Assembly (NCBI RefSeq): GCF_963678635.1
Contig: NC_087062.1
Coordinates: 57,115,970 to 57,179,969, forward strand
Source: Symsagittifera roscoffensis
Taxonomy: Eukaryota > Xenacoelomorpha > Acoela > Convolutidae
DNA: 64,000 bases
Reading direction: 5' to 3'
Below the pieces are notes generated by a model. It made no database searches. It was not told the DNA's origin and saw only the letters and a list, made by a program, of their open reading frames with translations. Both the position numbers and the translations under genes were made by a program. Below are positions 13,023-24,186 of the stretch, piece after piece. Positions within the stretch are counted from its first letter, which is position 1, and the number at the start of each line of letters is the position of its first letter.

Positions 13023-14216
13023 CATTTCAAGTTGCAACAATACACGCAAGAACGATAAAAAGTCATCACAAATACTTTATTGAATCCATCCCTTTTGATA
13101 AAGTAAACCCTGAAAAAATCCGACAAAACAGTTAAAAATTCAACAATATCCACAGTTTAGAAATGAAACTGACCCGTTTTCAAATCTTCTCAGAAACAGA
13201 ACTTGCCGGCAAACATAACACACCACCTTATAAAACACAGTAGTCAGAAACTCTTGTCGAATACGAAAAAGGTTTTGACATGAACACAGAAATACTAATA
13301 ACTATCCGACATCCAACACATCACAATTCCTTTCGCGACAAAAACTCATACATCCCAGTAAAACTTCTAAAAAGCACAGGAAGAACTGGTGGAAAACTTA
13401 AACCACAGGACAAAAGCAGTACACGTTTACAAGAGTTATCACTCATGAGCTATACCTATTTTGGTGCAATTCACTATGACATTCACTTAGACATGAAATT
13501 AGACTACACAATAAGTAGGATTTTTCAAGAAAAGTCATTATCAGAACTAGAAACACTCCATCACTTATGTCAACTTGAACGTTTACAAAATTAACAATCA
13601 CTTGCACTTGCAGTGTTAAAGAATCTATCGATTGCGAAGGAAATAAATTATTATTTTACACCTGTATTAAAAATGTATCACCATTAAATGTTTTTGAAGA
13701 TAAAAGATGTTACAAAAGAATCCCTGTATTCTTCAAAAACAAAGTGCATTTTATTGACACACTTTCTAGAAGAACTTCTTTTTGGGATACAGCTGTCCCA
13801 TGTGGATCTGAAAACAGCCACAATGTTGTACAACTAAAACCTGATGAAAACAAAAATTATCTTCTCACACCATACCCTACACTTATGCAACCATTTAACA
13901 AAGTTTCACCAGAAAGTATCAGAGGTTTTGCTAGAAACCCAAATATAGATTTACAATCAATAGGTATTTACTCTAGCTCAGACATTCAACATCACATCCG
14001 TACACAACAGTTTCAAGAACTTCTCAAAAAAATGGATACAATACAAAGACAATCCTTCGACCAAAACTTAAAAAAAAACTTGCAGAAACTGCAGGATTTT
14101 CAGACATCTATACACTAGACTACAGTGGATAATTTAAAAGATATAAAAGATTACCTTTGTTTAAACAGTGATAATTACCCTCCACAAGATATATCACCAA
14201 TTAGTAGTTTGGTTTT
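12459..14216 (+). pseudogene. Envelope-position ORF of element A, broken
   Basis: Open pieces at 12459-13058, 13280-13594 and 13744-14118 align with the region downstream of integrase in the minus-strand relative. The N-terminal piece is Ser/Thr/Pro-rich, as in exposed glycoprotein stalks. The last piece has Cys residues and ends in a Gln/Lys-rich helical stretch. Relative to 58030-57190 of the minus-strand copy, about 0.8 kb is deleted at 13022. Envelope is inferred from position and composition only; no fusion peptide or membrane anchor could be assigned, and the frame is clearly disrupted. Confidence 0.5.
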
Positions 14217-14774
14217 GTAAATTTGAAAAAAGAACTCCTTGCCTTTCTTGGCCCTACTAAATCTTAGAAAGACTGACTATATTATATGCAATGTTTATTT
14301 TTTTGGATTTTTCTTCTCCTTATTGAAAGGAATCTATAAGACGCGTGCAATACTTCAATACTTACATAAGTAAACACACAAGCAAGTGTAGCACGCATAC
14401 TTTTCGCAGGGTTTTTTCGGAATTTTTTCAACTCAATCAATAAAATACTTCTAGACGCTCAAATAAAAGAATAAAACAAAAAATATATCAACCACTTTAA
14501 ATGCATACGATAATTCACAAGACATCAAAAATACAACACCTACTGCACAACACCTACACACCTTAAGTAATAACCATCGATTATTGTTAGTACCACGAAA
14601 TTACAGGAATATAGCCCTAACAGAGCTCATCTCTACAAGTCATAGTTATCCACAAAGTCCAGTTACCCACATCATAGCCCAGCAACCAAATGTAGAAGAA
14701 ACATTTGAACAAATCATTGAACAGCCACATACCACTTTTTTTCGTTCTCAGAACAAACATCTTTTTAGCCCACG

Positions 14775-16718
14775 ATGAGCCGCCAGATTGGATCCCTCAA
14801 CCGTTCCCTTTCATACCCATCCAACCTCCATCGTCAATCTCCGATTCTCCCACTTTTTGATTTCACTCTTTGCCCTAAACCATCATATACTAATAATTCA
14901 TCAAGCATGGATTCAGACGCCACATCCACAAATACAGTTTCATCAGTGTAGGAAGAAGGGGCTGCTGAAGGTTCATTAGTGTTTTTTTTTGTGAATGGAA
15001 GGGTTGAAAGGGTTTTGGGAAAAGGTAGATGGGCTGGGTTCGGAGTCTGCAAAATCATCGGGGGTCTCATTATCGGAGTTGTTAAATTATGAGATGGTGT
15101 GATAAACAGCCACACCATCTCATGCCCTAAACAGCCACAGCATCTCATGTGATAGACAGCCACACCAATTCACACCATCTCATAATTTAACAACTCCGAT
15201 AATGAGACCCCCAATGAATTTGCAGACTCCGAACCCAGCCCATCTTCCTTTTCCCAAACCCCTTTCAACCCTTCCTTTCCAAAAAAACCACTAATGAACC
15301 TTCAGCAGCCCCTTTTTCCTACGCTGATGAAAATCCTACATACTTGTTTTGACCAGCAACCCACCTGACTACTCTAGCCCCGTTGATACATAACTCGAAA
15401 ACGAGTTAGACAACTTAATAACTCTTCAATAACAGATACAACACCCTAACACAATAACCATTCATCACCTCTCACAAATCTTGACATCCTCAGAATCCTC
15501 CAACCCCGCATCAACTACTGGAGAAACCCGAGCCCACCAACTTCCCAATACCCCATTCTCTTCTGACCCTCGACCAGCTCAAACTTTTTTGACTCATTCA
15601 CTTCATACCAACGCAAAAGGATTTTTCCAAGTGTGCTTACCATTCTTTCCAAAATATACTTATTGTCACTCGAATCCTAACTACGATTAAGAAAGTTAAG
15701 TTAACGAAAATGCCTTATTTTCCACACTTTCATGGACCTCGCATACTCATTTTAGTAATCCATTATCACTTCCACTATATAATAATCCAGACGACAGTGA
15801 ATTATGTCAAACTAGACTATATCACCTAACCACAGCACTTCATGAAAAGCAATTCACAACCGTCGGACTAAACCAAACACTAAATAGGTTCACTGCACAA
15901 AAAGCTAACCGATTTTCCATTAACCATTATGATCACGCCATTGCACAATCCAATGAAGATACCTTTCTAGATGACGAAACTAACACTAACCCCCAATTAA
16001 ATGAAAAATTTCTCATCAAATCACAATACGTATTTACTATAAACTGCATAACATATGATCACATTATCTCCACAGCACTTCGCGACACAAAAGCTTATGA
16101 CTCCTTTTTTAGTAAATTTAACCACTTTTCACTAACCTTTAATTTCCTAACACCAATAGAACGCGACTTACTCTGCTCTTGTTTAAAAATGTTACACAAA
16201 AAAACTCACACATACACTTATCATAAATTCATACAACATCATTACACGACTAATACACCATCACGAAACCCGCAACATCGATTTCAAATTTTTAACTCCA
16301 AATTAATTTTACCATTCTTCTTAAACTTCGAATATTGTATATGAGATACTAACATTCAAGAAATCATTAGAAACTACGACCCTATCCGACAAATGTATAT
16401 ATTCTGCCCACTAACCAGAGCTTTGAACGTCAATGAATCCCATCCACTAATAATCCCTCACGAATAAATACAGCATGTTGAAATCCCGTTCCTAGAATAC
16501 GTTCACACACTGAATATAATCATAAGCTTTATAATCTAATCAAAAACACACAGCATGAATTCTCACCAAGTAGTGAAGAGCACAACGTCATCGAAGCACT
16601 TGAACTGTTTTGACCTCTACTGCAAACTAATTATATCACCCGCTTACTTGCGAAACTTCTAACATCATCGCACGTCATTCACGACATCTTCTCAAATGGA
16701 TATTTTGCTGACGATTAA
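14775..16718 (+). pseudogene. ORF4 of element A, downstream of the envelope-position ORF, broken
   Basis: Homologous to the minus-strand ORF at 55431-53678 and to the fragment at 35762-36326. The start MSRQ[IV]G, a Ser/Pro-rich first third and a compact C-terminal part ending in Asp-Asp or similar before the stop are shared. An open stretch from about 15745 to 16341 ends at a TGA; an inverted duplication (14939-15332) destroys the N-terminal third. I recognise no known domain. Its place after the envelope-position ORF is unusual. It might be an accessory protein or an unrecognised structural protein. Confidence 0.55.
14939..15332. repeat. Foldback: inverted duplication inside ORF4
   Basis: Left arm 14939-15101 and right arm 15171-15332 are near-perfect inverted copies around a 69-base spacer. 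The minus-strand relative (about 55140-55260) matches only the right-arm orientation, so the left arm is the added copy. The spacer holds three short variants of AACAGCCACACCATCTCATG. Confidence 0.85.
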
Positions 16719-18248
16719 GTAAGTCTAAATTATATATTTTACACTAATAATTTCACAACACAGCTAACCATTCTTTATAGTGGTTTCACTTTCTTTTTAG
16801 ATCTCATCGGAAAATCATCCAAGACAAACAAAAACAAATAAAAAATTGAAATTTCTTTTCTATAAATTTTAAAACTCGTATTAACAAAGCGCAGTATGAT
16901 TGAAAAGCAGTAAAATTTACCCCTAAAGAGCAGTAAATTCACAAATAATCCCCAATGCAATAAATTTCTTTTACAAAGCACTAAGTTTATAAATTAAATT
17001 TCACAAAAGCAGTAAAAAGAGTGCTAACCTTTGAATCATTCACTCGCCCATAAAATTTTTTCCACAATCGCACAGCTCGCCCACGAAAAATTGTTTAAAT
17101 AAAGAATTTCAAGTTTTAACTTTCACTGATTACAACTCTAAAGGTTGAAACAGGTTTCAAGTTTTTCTTTTACCCGGTTAGAAGGACTTATATAGTAAAC
17201 TAAAATAACCAGCGCAGCTCACTAACGTCACAAAACCGCAAACTAATAGCATGACTAAGAAAGAAAAACCCACGGTACGCAAACCAGATTAAAACCAGAT
17301 TAAAACTGGATTAATTATTCTTTTGAAGACCATTTTCAAGTCTTACCACAAATAAAGAAAAACACAAAAAAGTGGAAAGACAAACCCAAACCACAAGATT
17401 CAATTTTTGGGAAAAGGACACAACCAAAACAAAAAGAGAAAAACAAGTAATAAAAACGAAAAAGAAGGTTGAACAAAAAAGAGACTCTACAGAAAGAGAC
17501 CATAAAATTTTACCCTACTCCTGGCCTAGTCCACCAGAGGGACGTCCTGAACATGCTCTATAGCCGGCCTAACCCCCCGTGCTACAACCACGCTTTGTGA
17601 CCGACACTCTGTTTTTGACAAGAGCTACTCAACGAGGAGTGACTCTTAAAAATTACTGAACTAAAATAAAAACGCTTTTGCGATTAACATCAATAATAAA
17701 TTATAAGTTAAACTAAATAACAAAGAAACTTATATATGTAAACGATAAATACCAAAAGACGAGCAGCAAAGAAGTTGACAACCCAATCACATTCCAACTA
17801 TGGAATGGCAAACCTATTCGATTTGCTGCCTTCAGTCTTTACCCTCAAACGATTTAAAGTACGGACTCAACATCGCAGCAAAGGAAGTCCATTGAACCAG
17901 GCCAATTGCTATCTCGATGTTGAATACACATGCAGATCCTAGTCACTTGGCACGTAACACCAAAAAGTCAAACTTCATGCTACACTTCATTAGTATCGCT
18001 CTCAACTTAACGAACTCGATACCTCATTGCATCGATCAGAAGTCTTGACACAATCTCCCAAGACTACCACGATCAACGAGACCAATCTAGAAATACGAAC
18101 ATGACAATCTTCATCCATCAAACACAAACAGCCACACTTCCTTCTTCTCTAAGAAGCTAATGCTCGCAAGTTCAAAAGGAAACTACATCACCCATCCTTC
18201 ACTACATAAAACATTTATAAACTAAAAACTCTCTAAACCGCGGATGGG
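16719..18248 (+). other. Long 3' noncoding tract of element A
   Basis: No open frame of note. It holds several spaced AGCAGTAAA-like motifs (16855-17035) and one copy of a roughly 360-base block (about 17229-17591) that is triplicated at 36901-37989. The block ends in a GC-rich conserved patch containing GGACGTCCTGA and ATGCTCTATAG. The tract is conserved in all three family members. Confidence 0.6.
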
Positions 18249-18639
18249 TGGAACCATTTCTAAACTAGAATTTATAATTGGTTATAAATATGATTCTCTA
18301 TTTCTATAAGATATTCCTAACTAGCTAATCATATTTCATCTTTAACATTTACACTTATTAGTAAGTGCTGAAATTACTTGTAGTTTCAGCACCAGAGCAG
18401 TTTGAATTGAACTTAGAATACAATTGTTCTCCTTCTGGAAACTAACTCGCATAAACCAGTATAAACTAGATCCATTGAGACTAGGAGATATAAGAGTAAG
18501 ACTAAGATCGGTATTAGACTAAGAATTTGCACGAATCTATCCGGCCGAAAATAAGATAGTGACGAGCGGACGGTGTACGAGCAGACGGTGTACCTTATCT
18601 GAAATTACTATATGAGTATAATCAAAAGAACCTAACTCA
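18249..18639 (+). repeat. 3' LTR of element A (family 1)
   Basis: Starts TGGAACCA and ends CCTAACTCA, matching the LTRs at 34181, 38627 and 51727. It contains the family hairpin, here mutated to TGCTGAAATTAC/GTAGTTTCAGCA. It is about 12 bases longer than its relatives because of a local duplication of CGGACGGTGTAC near 18565. No partner 5' LTR is in the window. Confidence 0.85.
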
Positions 18640-19397
18640 TTCTTATCACAAAATTGAGATCAAATGAGAACAAAATTGAGATTCATTATTTCGGATATCT
18701 TTAAATGCTCGGTAATATTTCGAACTTTATGTAACATTTCTTTAACTAATTATCAGACGCATTTGTCTGAGACGTACAGTTTCTCGTGCAGCCAGTACTA
18801 GATTGAAATTATAGAGAGAAATAAATTTAATCGTTAGTGGATTTCGCATAAAAAGAGGTTTGAGAGTTCCGCGCCAGTCCTGAATGTAAGTTCCGAGCCA
18901 AAGTCTTAAATATCTAAAAAAGATCATATATATGAAAAAGATCAAAGGCAAAAAGCGTTTTTTTGCGAATCCGCATAAAACGTTACCTACTTTTTTGAAT
19001 TACAAAGTCGCCAAGTATAAGCATTTAGCAAATTAGTTCTTGGTGCTACAGGCAACCGACCCTCTCAATATCCAAAGACTACCACCTAAGCTTGGTCAAT
19101 CTGCACCACAAAATTTCTCAAGTGTCCTTCGGTGTCAATCTACACAAATTTCAGTCAAAAACTTCCATTTTTGTCGAAGTTTCAAAAACATCATTCGAAA
19201 AAATGTTTGCTCGTTTCTTCTCAAACGACACCGAATGAGAGACTTGCTAGCCAATTAGTTTCATGAGAAAAGTTAAGACGTATATTTGTCTTGATAGTTC
19301 CAATAAGGTATCAATGATGACTTTTCTTCATATATTTAAAATAAGCGGCTGAATGTTGATTTTCACACAAGGTTATTTGAAAACTCAATTTTGATCT
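18640..19397. other. Upstream region of the protease homologue
   Basis: Nothing recognised. A short plus-strand open frame (19040-19258) lacks coding character. Confidence 0.4.
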
Positions 19398-19637
19398 ATG
19401 GTCAAGGCTTTCGCTTTATTTATATCATTGACCATGATCAATATTACCCAATTACGACAATATTTCTTGTCTCTTGCGTTATTGCAGTTTTTACATGTTT
19501 GTGCGATTCCGTCCGGGTTAAACCGAAATTTATCAAATCTGAACTCGACAGGTCACATCGATTCCCTGATTGTCAATGGCGAGAGAAGCGTAGACCGCTC
19601 TTTCTTCGTCAAAGTCATAACATTGGAAGTTGCCACG
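19398..19637 (+). CDS. Serine-protease homologue, exon 1 (signal peptide and activation site)
   Basis: Eighty codons from ATG to a GT donor (ACG|GTACGG), phase 0. Residues 21-36 (core FLSLALLQFLHVCA) form a signal peptide; a second Met at residue 13 is an alternative start. Residues 57-61 read LIVNG, matching the conserved IVNG/IVGG zymogen cleavage site of chymotrypsin-family proteins, though a hydrophobic S-L rather than R/K precedes it, so trypsin-like activation is doubtful. SFFVKVITLEV fits the first beta strand of the fold. The remaining exons begin at 23279 after a 3.6-kb intron. The product is probably secreted. Confidence 0.6.
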
Positions 19638-20726
19638 GTACGGTGCAATGTAGATATAAGGCTAGTTCAATCGCTTTTTGTTCTTTTACAGCAAAGAGGG
19701 TAGTTATCATCGCTCTGCGCCTTCTGAGCCAGTCTGAACCGACATCGGTACAACTGTGATAGCGGGGTCCCAAATCACACTAATTTTAAGCAAATACAGT
19801 AATTAACTAATCAATATGCACCGGTCGGTCGTTTCAAAACTTTTTTCTAGCGTAATTAACCTGCCTCATTTGCGTAAAGTTAATCCATATCTTAACTTCA
19901 TCATCAAAAGAACTAAATTGAACAAATTTGAGGCACTATTTTTACATTAATGACCCGGTTAGTTTTCGGGACCCCTATCACACTTGTACCCATAACGCAA
20001 GAGACATCATTGTAACCAATTTTTGGACACGTTTGAAAATTCAAAACATTCTCTTACAAAAAGAGACGCAGGTGTATGCATTTAGACTTGAAGACTCTAA
20101 CTAAATTATTCTATAAAAACTGTATTATCTTAGTCTATATAGTTTTTCATTGTCAGCACATTAAAACCAACAACGAAAGGGTTCATCAGAAAAGTGATGA
20201 TCATTGAAAAATTTTAACTATTTTTATTGGTTTCTTCCATAAAAAACAAAATTGTTTAATCGATAACATGACAAAAATCCTTTAACTTATTATCCCAAAT
20301 GAGAAGATCCCAGTCAATAAGATACCAATCCAAAAAATACCTCGTTCTAAAATTGCCCACGACATAAGATACCAAAACAAAATAACAAAGAACCTGAGAA
20401 TTGAAAATAAGGCGGTTAATCGATCAAAGCAAAAACAAAGCGTCGGTTAAAATTAAAAAACGAAACATTTTTGCTGCAAACATTTCGAACGTAAACGACC
20501 TTGCTAGTCACCCGACCTTCAAATAGAAACTCAAACGTCAAAACAGCTTAGACTACAATTGAAATTGAAAAGGGTTTCCAATTAATCAAAATCAACTTTG
20601 CCAAAATTGGCTTGAGTTTTCAGACCACTCAAATCGCTACACAAATGAAATGAAGTTATTGCAAATTCTAAAACTTTGAAATCATTTCTGTTACGAATCA
20701 CTTACCATTCGATTTGATAAAAAATG
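19638..20726. other. Intron 1 of the protease homologue, first part
   Basis: No exon recognised on the plus strand. AT-rich. Confidence 0.4.
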
Positions 20727-20917
20727 TCAATTATTAATTTTGATCAATTTTTTTTTCGCTAGACGTAATACTCGAAGAGCCGTCAGGCGCCTACCCGCGA
20801 CATAGCGTCCCGTAAATAAAGACAAGTGCTCTGGGATCAATTTGTTGTAGACATCATTTTCGAATGCGAGTCGTAGTATTGCGTTTCGCCGTTCTCCGGA
20901 AGGGTGCAAGGAGACGT
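20727..20917 (-). CDS. Unidentified C-terminal exon-like ORF
   Basis: The open frame begins after a possible acceptor (CTTTTATAG) at 20918 and ends with a stop at 20727. The composition is strikingly less AT-rich than its surroundings and the peptide looks natural (HPSGERRNAILRLAFEND, then GRYVAGRRLTALRVLRLAKKK). I do not recognise the family. It lies antisense within the protease intron, just downstream of the decayed transposase, so it could be an exon of a nested gene or part of a transposon. The same bases on the plus strand read as a TATA box (TATAAAAG). Confidence 0.35.
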
Positions 20918-21020
20918 CTATAAAAGGTCGATCAATCAAATTTAAATTTAGAAATTAGGCAAAACCTTAAACAAAACTTAACAGATTAAATGAGCAAGAG
21001 ATAGGATATAAGACAATATG

Positions 21021-21929
21021 TTAGAGTCTGTGTAAGGACTTGTTATCTGTTGAACTTTTTTCATTACTTTTTTGGTACTTTTTCCGGGATAAGTTGATTG
21101 TACCACTGGATGCCTTCAAAATACTGAAATTTTGCTTGTGGGAATCCAGTTGCATTTTTTCAAGAAACGTATTTATTGAAGAATGGCTGCTTTGAAACAA
21201 AAGGGCTACACCTAGTTGCCACACTCTAACTGGATTTAACTTCCATAGAAAAATAGAAAAGAATGTTTATCGATCACTCAAATCTCTTTTAACGTATGTG
21301 TTTTAGAAATAAGCCGTGAGCTCGTCTAATTTTTCGTGATCGTTTTGTGAAATATCAAGATTGGTTGCATACTGCCTCAATTATTGGGTCGAACCCAATT
21401 TCCACTCTTGATTCCGGCACAAATCTAAGCGCAGGAACCATATTCAAGGCCAGGACAAGCTCGCTATTTGATTCTAAGTCTTTTCAAGGCCAAATTCGGA
21501 TATTTTCCGCATAAAGCTACGAGAGAGGTGAAAAAAGCATTCCTTAATGTCAGTTTCGCAATGAGACGCAAAAACACTCAACGCCGCAGTTTCAAAGTCG
21601 ATCAAAAATTTTTCCGGGTTTAAGTCACCGATAAACGATTTAATTGCGGCTAGGATTTTGTAATAGGTTGATAAGCGCTTATTGCTGAGCAGAGTGTAGA
21701 CGCAAGGTAGATAAAGCCCGCCAATATGGATGTCTACAGTATAGAGCTGGTAAAACTGACTGGGCCACCTTTTCAAGGTGCTGTCTTCAAGCCAGATTTT
21801 GTTGTACAACTTTAGTAATTTGAGGTTTTCAATGTCGCCAAAAATCAATATGCGTTGGGTATTTTGTTTTCCGCTGTCAAAAAGACATAAATGCTTAAAA
21901 CTATCCATTTTTTTCGAAATAACAGTCAT
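21021..21929 (-). pseudogene. Mutator-like (MULE) transposase, decayed
   Basis: The 151-codon frame at 21929-21474 has the MULE core: D in DSTLKRWPSQFYQLYTVDIH, PCVYTLLSNK, D in LIDFETAALSVF, and CFFHLSRS with the conserved C..H. A frameshift near 21474 is followed by LVLALNMVPALRFVP and KLDELTAYF in another frame. The tail at 21224-21021 (SHSSINTFLEKMQLD, then RKKYQKSNEK) is also typical. Several stops and a missing central segment show that it is dead. It sits antisense in the first intron of the serine-protease homologue. Confidence 0.75.
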
Positions 21930-22876
21930 CTATGGAAATAGTGGGCAGGGATGTCGTTTATTTACTTTGTTCAAAGTTCACGTTATCGCCGACCGGGAAG
22001 GCAAAGAGATTTAGGCGGCTTTGTCGTCCTGCACCAATTTCAAACAAGCTGCATTGATCCCTCTGTTTACTGGATCTACATGATTCTTAACTGTCTCCTA
22101 CATTTTCTGAACTATTTGCCAAGTTTCTGAAAGTCTTGCGTTGAACTCGTGACCATGATCATTGCTGTTTGAGATTATATTGCTCCCAGAAGTGATTAAA
22201 TTTTTCTGGCAGTTATATGAACTCCATTTGAGCGCCAGTGTGTTGTTGTCTTCGTTATGTGTTTCATTTGAAATTCATGGCCGTCAAGAATAATCAGTGT
22301 TTGGCTTTTTTGTGAAGTTCCCCAAGTAAAAGCATTCAATTTTGACTATTCAATGAGTTAAAAAGTGAGAAAATGAAAGCAGAGTGTTTAAATTTTCAAT
22401 TGAGTTGTTTTAATTCAATAACACTGAATCAAACACATGTTGGCATTATATTAATCCCAAAAGTGAGTCCAGTTCAAATTTAGTTATCTCGTTGTTGCGT
22501 TGTTTATTACTAGCGCGAACCTAATTGAGATATCAGTACTCTAGATTTGTTTTTGATTACACTTTGATCATGACTTTATTTCAAAAGACTTGGGATCTTT
22601 TTAATTGGCATGTGATCTTATGGTACGGACGAACTTTGTACAAGGGATCTTTTGCTACAGTGTTTTTTGTCGTGGGAGATTTTGGTATAGTGCCTTTTGT
22701 ACTGACACCATTTCAGAAAGTTCCATTGCAAAACTTGTTGTTTTTTGATCTAAATTTATGTAGTTCTGATAGTGTCAACAAAAATTTAAACATTGTTGAT
22801 TGTTTATTTAAACAAAATTGTATTTTTAAAATTAGTTAAAGGGAATTCCCCTATAAGCCTCAAGCTCTTGTCCAAG
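21930..22876. other. Intron sequence, nothing recognised
   Basis: AT-rich stretch between the MULE relic and the microsatellites; an open frame at 22525-22839 lacks coding character. Confidence 0.35.
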
Positions 22877-22949
<73 letters not shown>

Positions 22950-23026
22950 GCTATCTATCTATCTATATACTATCTTTATCTATAGTTATAAATATATAAA
23001 TATATATATATCTCTCTCTCCTCTAT

Positions 23027-23064
<38 letters not shown>

Positions 23065-23085
23065 CTCTCTCTCCCTCTCTCTCCC

Positions 23086-23142
<57 letters not shown>
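22877..23142. repeat. Compound microsatellite (CT)n-(ATCT)n-(CT)n
   Basis: CT dinucleotides at 22877-22900, ATCT tetranucleotides to about 22970, a short ATAT stretch, then a long interrupted CT tract to 23142. It lies 157 bases before the assembly gap, which it may have caused. Confidence 0.95.
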
Positions 23143-23144
<2 letters not shown>

Positions 23145-23278
23145 GCAGCTGATGCAGGTAACATACATTTGCTATTCTTTTTGGCTGGGCGTCCAAGACT
23201 CAAACCTAACCAGAACTCCAATGGAATAGTTTGAGATGAGTTGCTATCGATGCTTTGCCGCTTGTTATGTTCTGTCAG

Positions 23279-23299
23279 TGTGCGTTCTCAATCGCGATT
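23279..23299 (+). CDS. Serine-protease homologue, start of exon 2, cut by the gap
   Basis: After a good acceptor (TTATGTTCTGTCAG) the phase-0 reading is CAFSIAI, which fits the position of the Cys that begins the CGG.LI strand in chymotrypsin folds (the Cys42 side). It joins exon 1 in phase. Only seven codons remain before the run of N. Confidence 0.4.
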
Positions 23300-23499
23300 N
23301 NNNNNNNNNNNNNNNNNNNNNNNNNNNNNNNNNNNNNNNNNNNNNNNNNNNNNNNNNNNNNNNNNNNNNNNNNNNNNNNNNNNNNNNNNNNNNNNNNNNN
23401 NNNNNNNNNNNNNNNNNNNNNNNNNNNNNNNNNNNNNNNNNNNNNNNNNNNNNNNNNNNNNNNNNNNNNNNNNNNNNNNNNNNNNNNNNNNNNNNNNNN
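23300..23499. other. Assembly gap (200 N)
   Basis: Exactly 200 undetermined bases, so probably a gap of arbitrary length. The His and Asp catalytic-site exons of the protease homologue would lie here if present. Confidence 0.99.
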
Positions 23500-23669
23500 T
23501 GGCACTCGGATGGGGCACTTGTGGCTTGGGTTCTACTTCTACAGGTGTGCACGAGTATCCGGAGGTGCTGATGGAGACGTACTTCAGAGAAGCGAAGTTC
23601 CTGACCTCTGGGTTGCTCAGTTTCGACTGGTGCAGGGAAGACAACGTGTGTGGCACTCCAATCGTTCAA
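23500..23669 (+). CDS. Serine-protease homologue, penultimate exon
   Basis: Open from the gap edge to a donor (GTTCAA|GTATTT), ending in phase 0. It encodes ALGWGTCGLGS, the conserved GWG turn of chymotrypsin-family domains, then a roughly 45-residue segment with two Cys (DWCREDNVCGTP). This matches the stretch between GWG and the catalytic-serine loop. It splices in phase to the exon at 23980. Confidence 0.65.
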
Positions 23670-23979
23670 GTATTTTCAGGCTTTCTTTTCAATCTCAAAA
23701 TTCTTTTTTCTGAGCCAAAACTTCGTTTTTGTTACCTAAACTCAGTAACGAGTTATCAGAGTTTAAATAACCTATCGAACTATTGGCTCAAAATACTTAA
23801 ATATTTTCCTCGAAACCTCAAATTCCCTCAAAGCGTACAAATTATGAACAGTTTTAGTGATAATTTTAGTGCAGCTGAACTGGACATAGATATTTTTGAC
23901 AACTTCGGGGCTAGCGAGAAATGGACCCAGAGGTAGACTCAAGGGATCAATTATAAAAAGTTTTCATAATATATTACAG

Positions 23980-24186
23980 GGTTCAAATATCTGTGCGATG
24001 GACGAAGGGGGTCCCCTATTCCTCACCTACTGTGATTCCAGTGTTCCCACCTGTCTATATGGCATCGGCAGTTTCTTCACCAATCGGGATGGATCTGAGT
24101 TTTTTAGATGCAACGGACATAGTGTGTTTACAAACATACCCAAGATGAAAAGCTGGATCGAACAGACTACTGAAGTTTTCTCTTGA
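23980..24186 (+). CDS. Serine-protease homologue, last exon, catalytic Ser replaced
   Basis: Follows an acceptor (ATATATTACAG) in phase 0 and ends in TGA. It encodes NICAMDEGGPLF, the counterpart of the family's C.GDSGGPL loop. The residue at the catalytic Ser position is Glu and the preceding Gly is Met. Then come LYGIGSFF (the S.WG substrate strand), CNGHSVFTNIP (the P.VYT strand) and a C-terminal MKSWIEQ helix, all in family order. The product is therefore probably a catalytically dead serine-protease homologue, a group often acting as cofactors in arthropod immunity and elsewhere. The function here is not deducible. Confidence 0.75.
   Translation, partial: GSNICAMDEGGPLFLTYCDSSVPTCLYGIGSFFTNRDGSEFFRCNGHSVFTNIPKMKSWIEQTTEVFS

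Larger units (their letters stand above)
11070..18639 (+). mobile_element. LTR retroelement A, 5'-truncated (Ty3/gypsy-type family 1)
   Basis: Plus-strand copy of the family also present at 34181-39005 and, on the minus strand, at 51727-62868. It has the envelope-position ORF, ORF4, a long 3' noncoding tract and the 3' LTR, but no RT, RNase H or integrase and no 5' LTR in this window. Assignment to Ty3/gypsy rests on the pol of the minus-strand relative. Confidence 0.8.

Noticed and set aside
15481-15690. 69-codon plus-strand ORF
   Set aside because: It is part of the broken ORF4 of element A, not a separate gene.
22976-23221. Arg/Glu repeat ORFs on the minus strand
   Set aside because: They are translations of the CT microsatellite.
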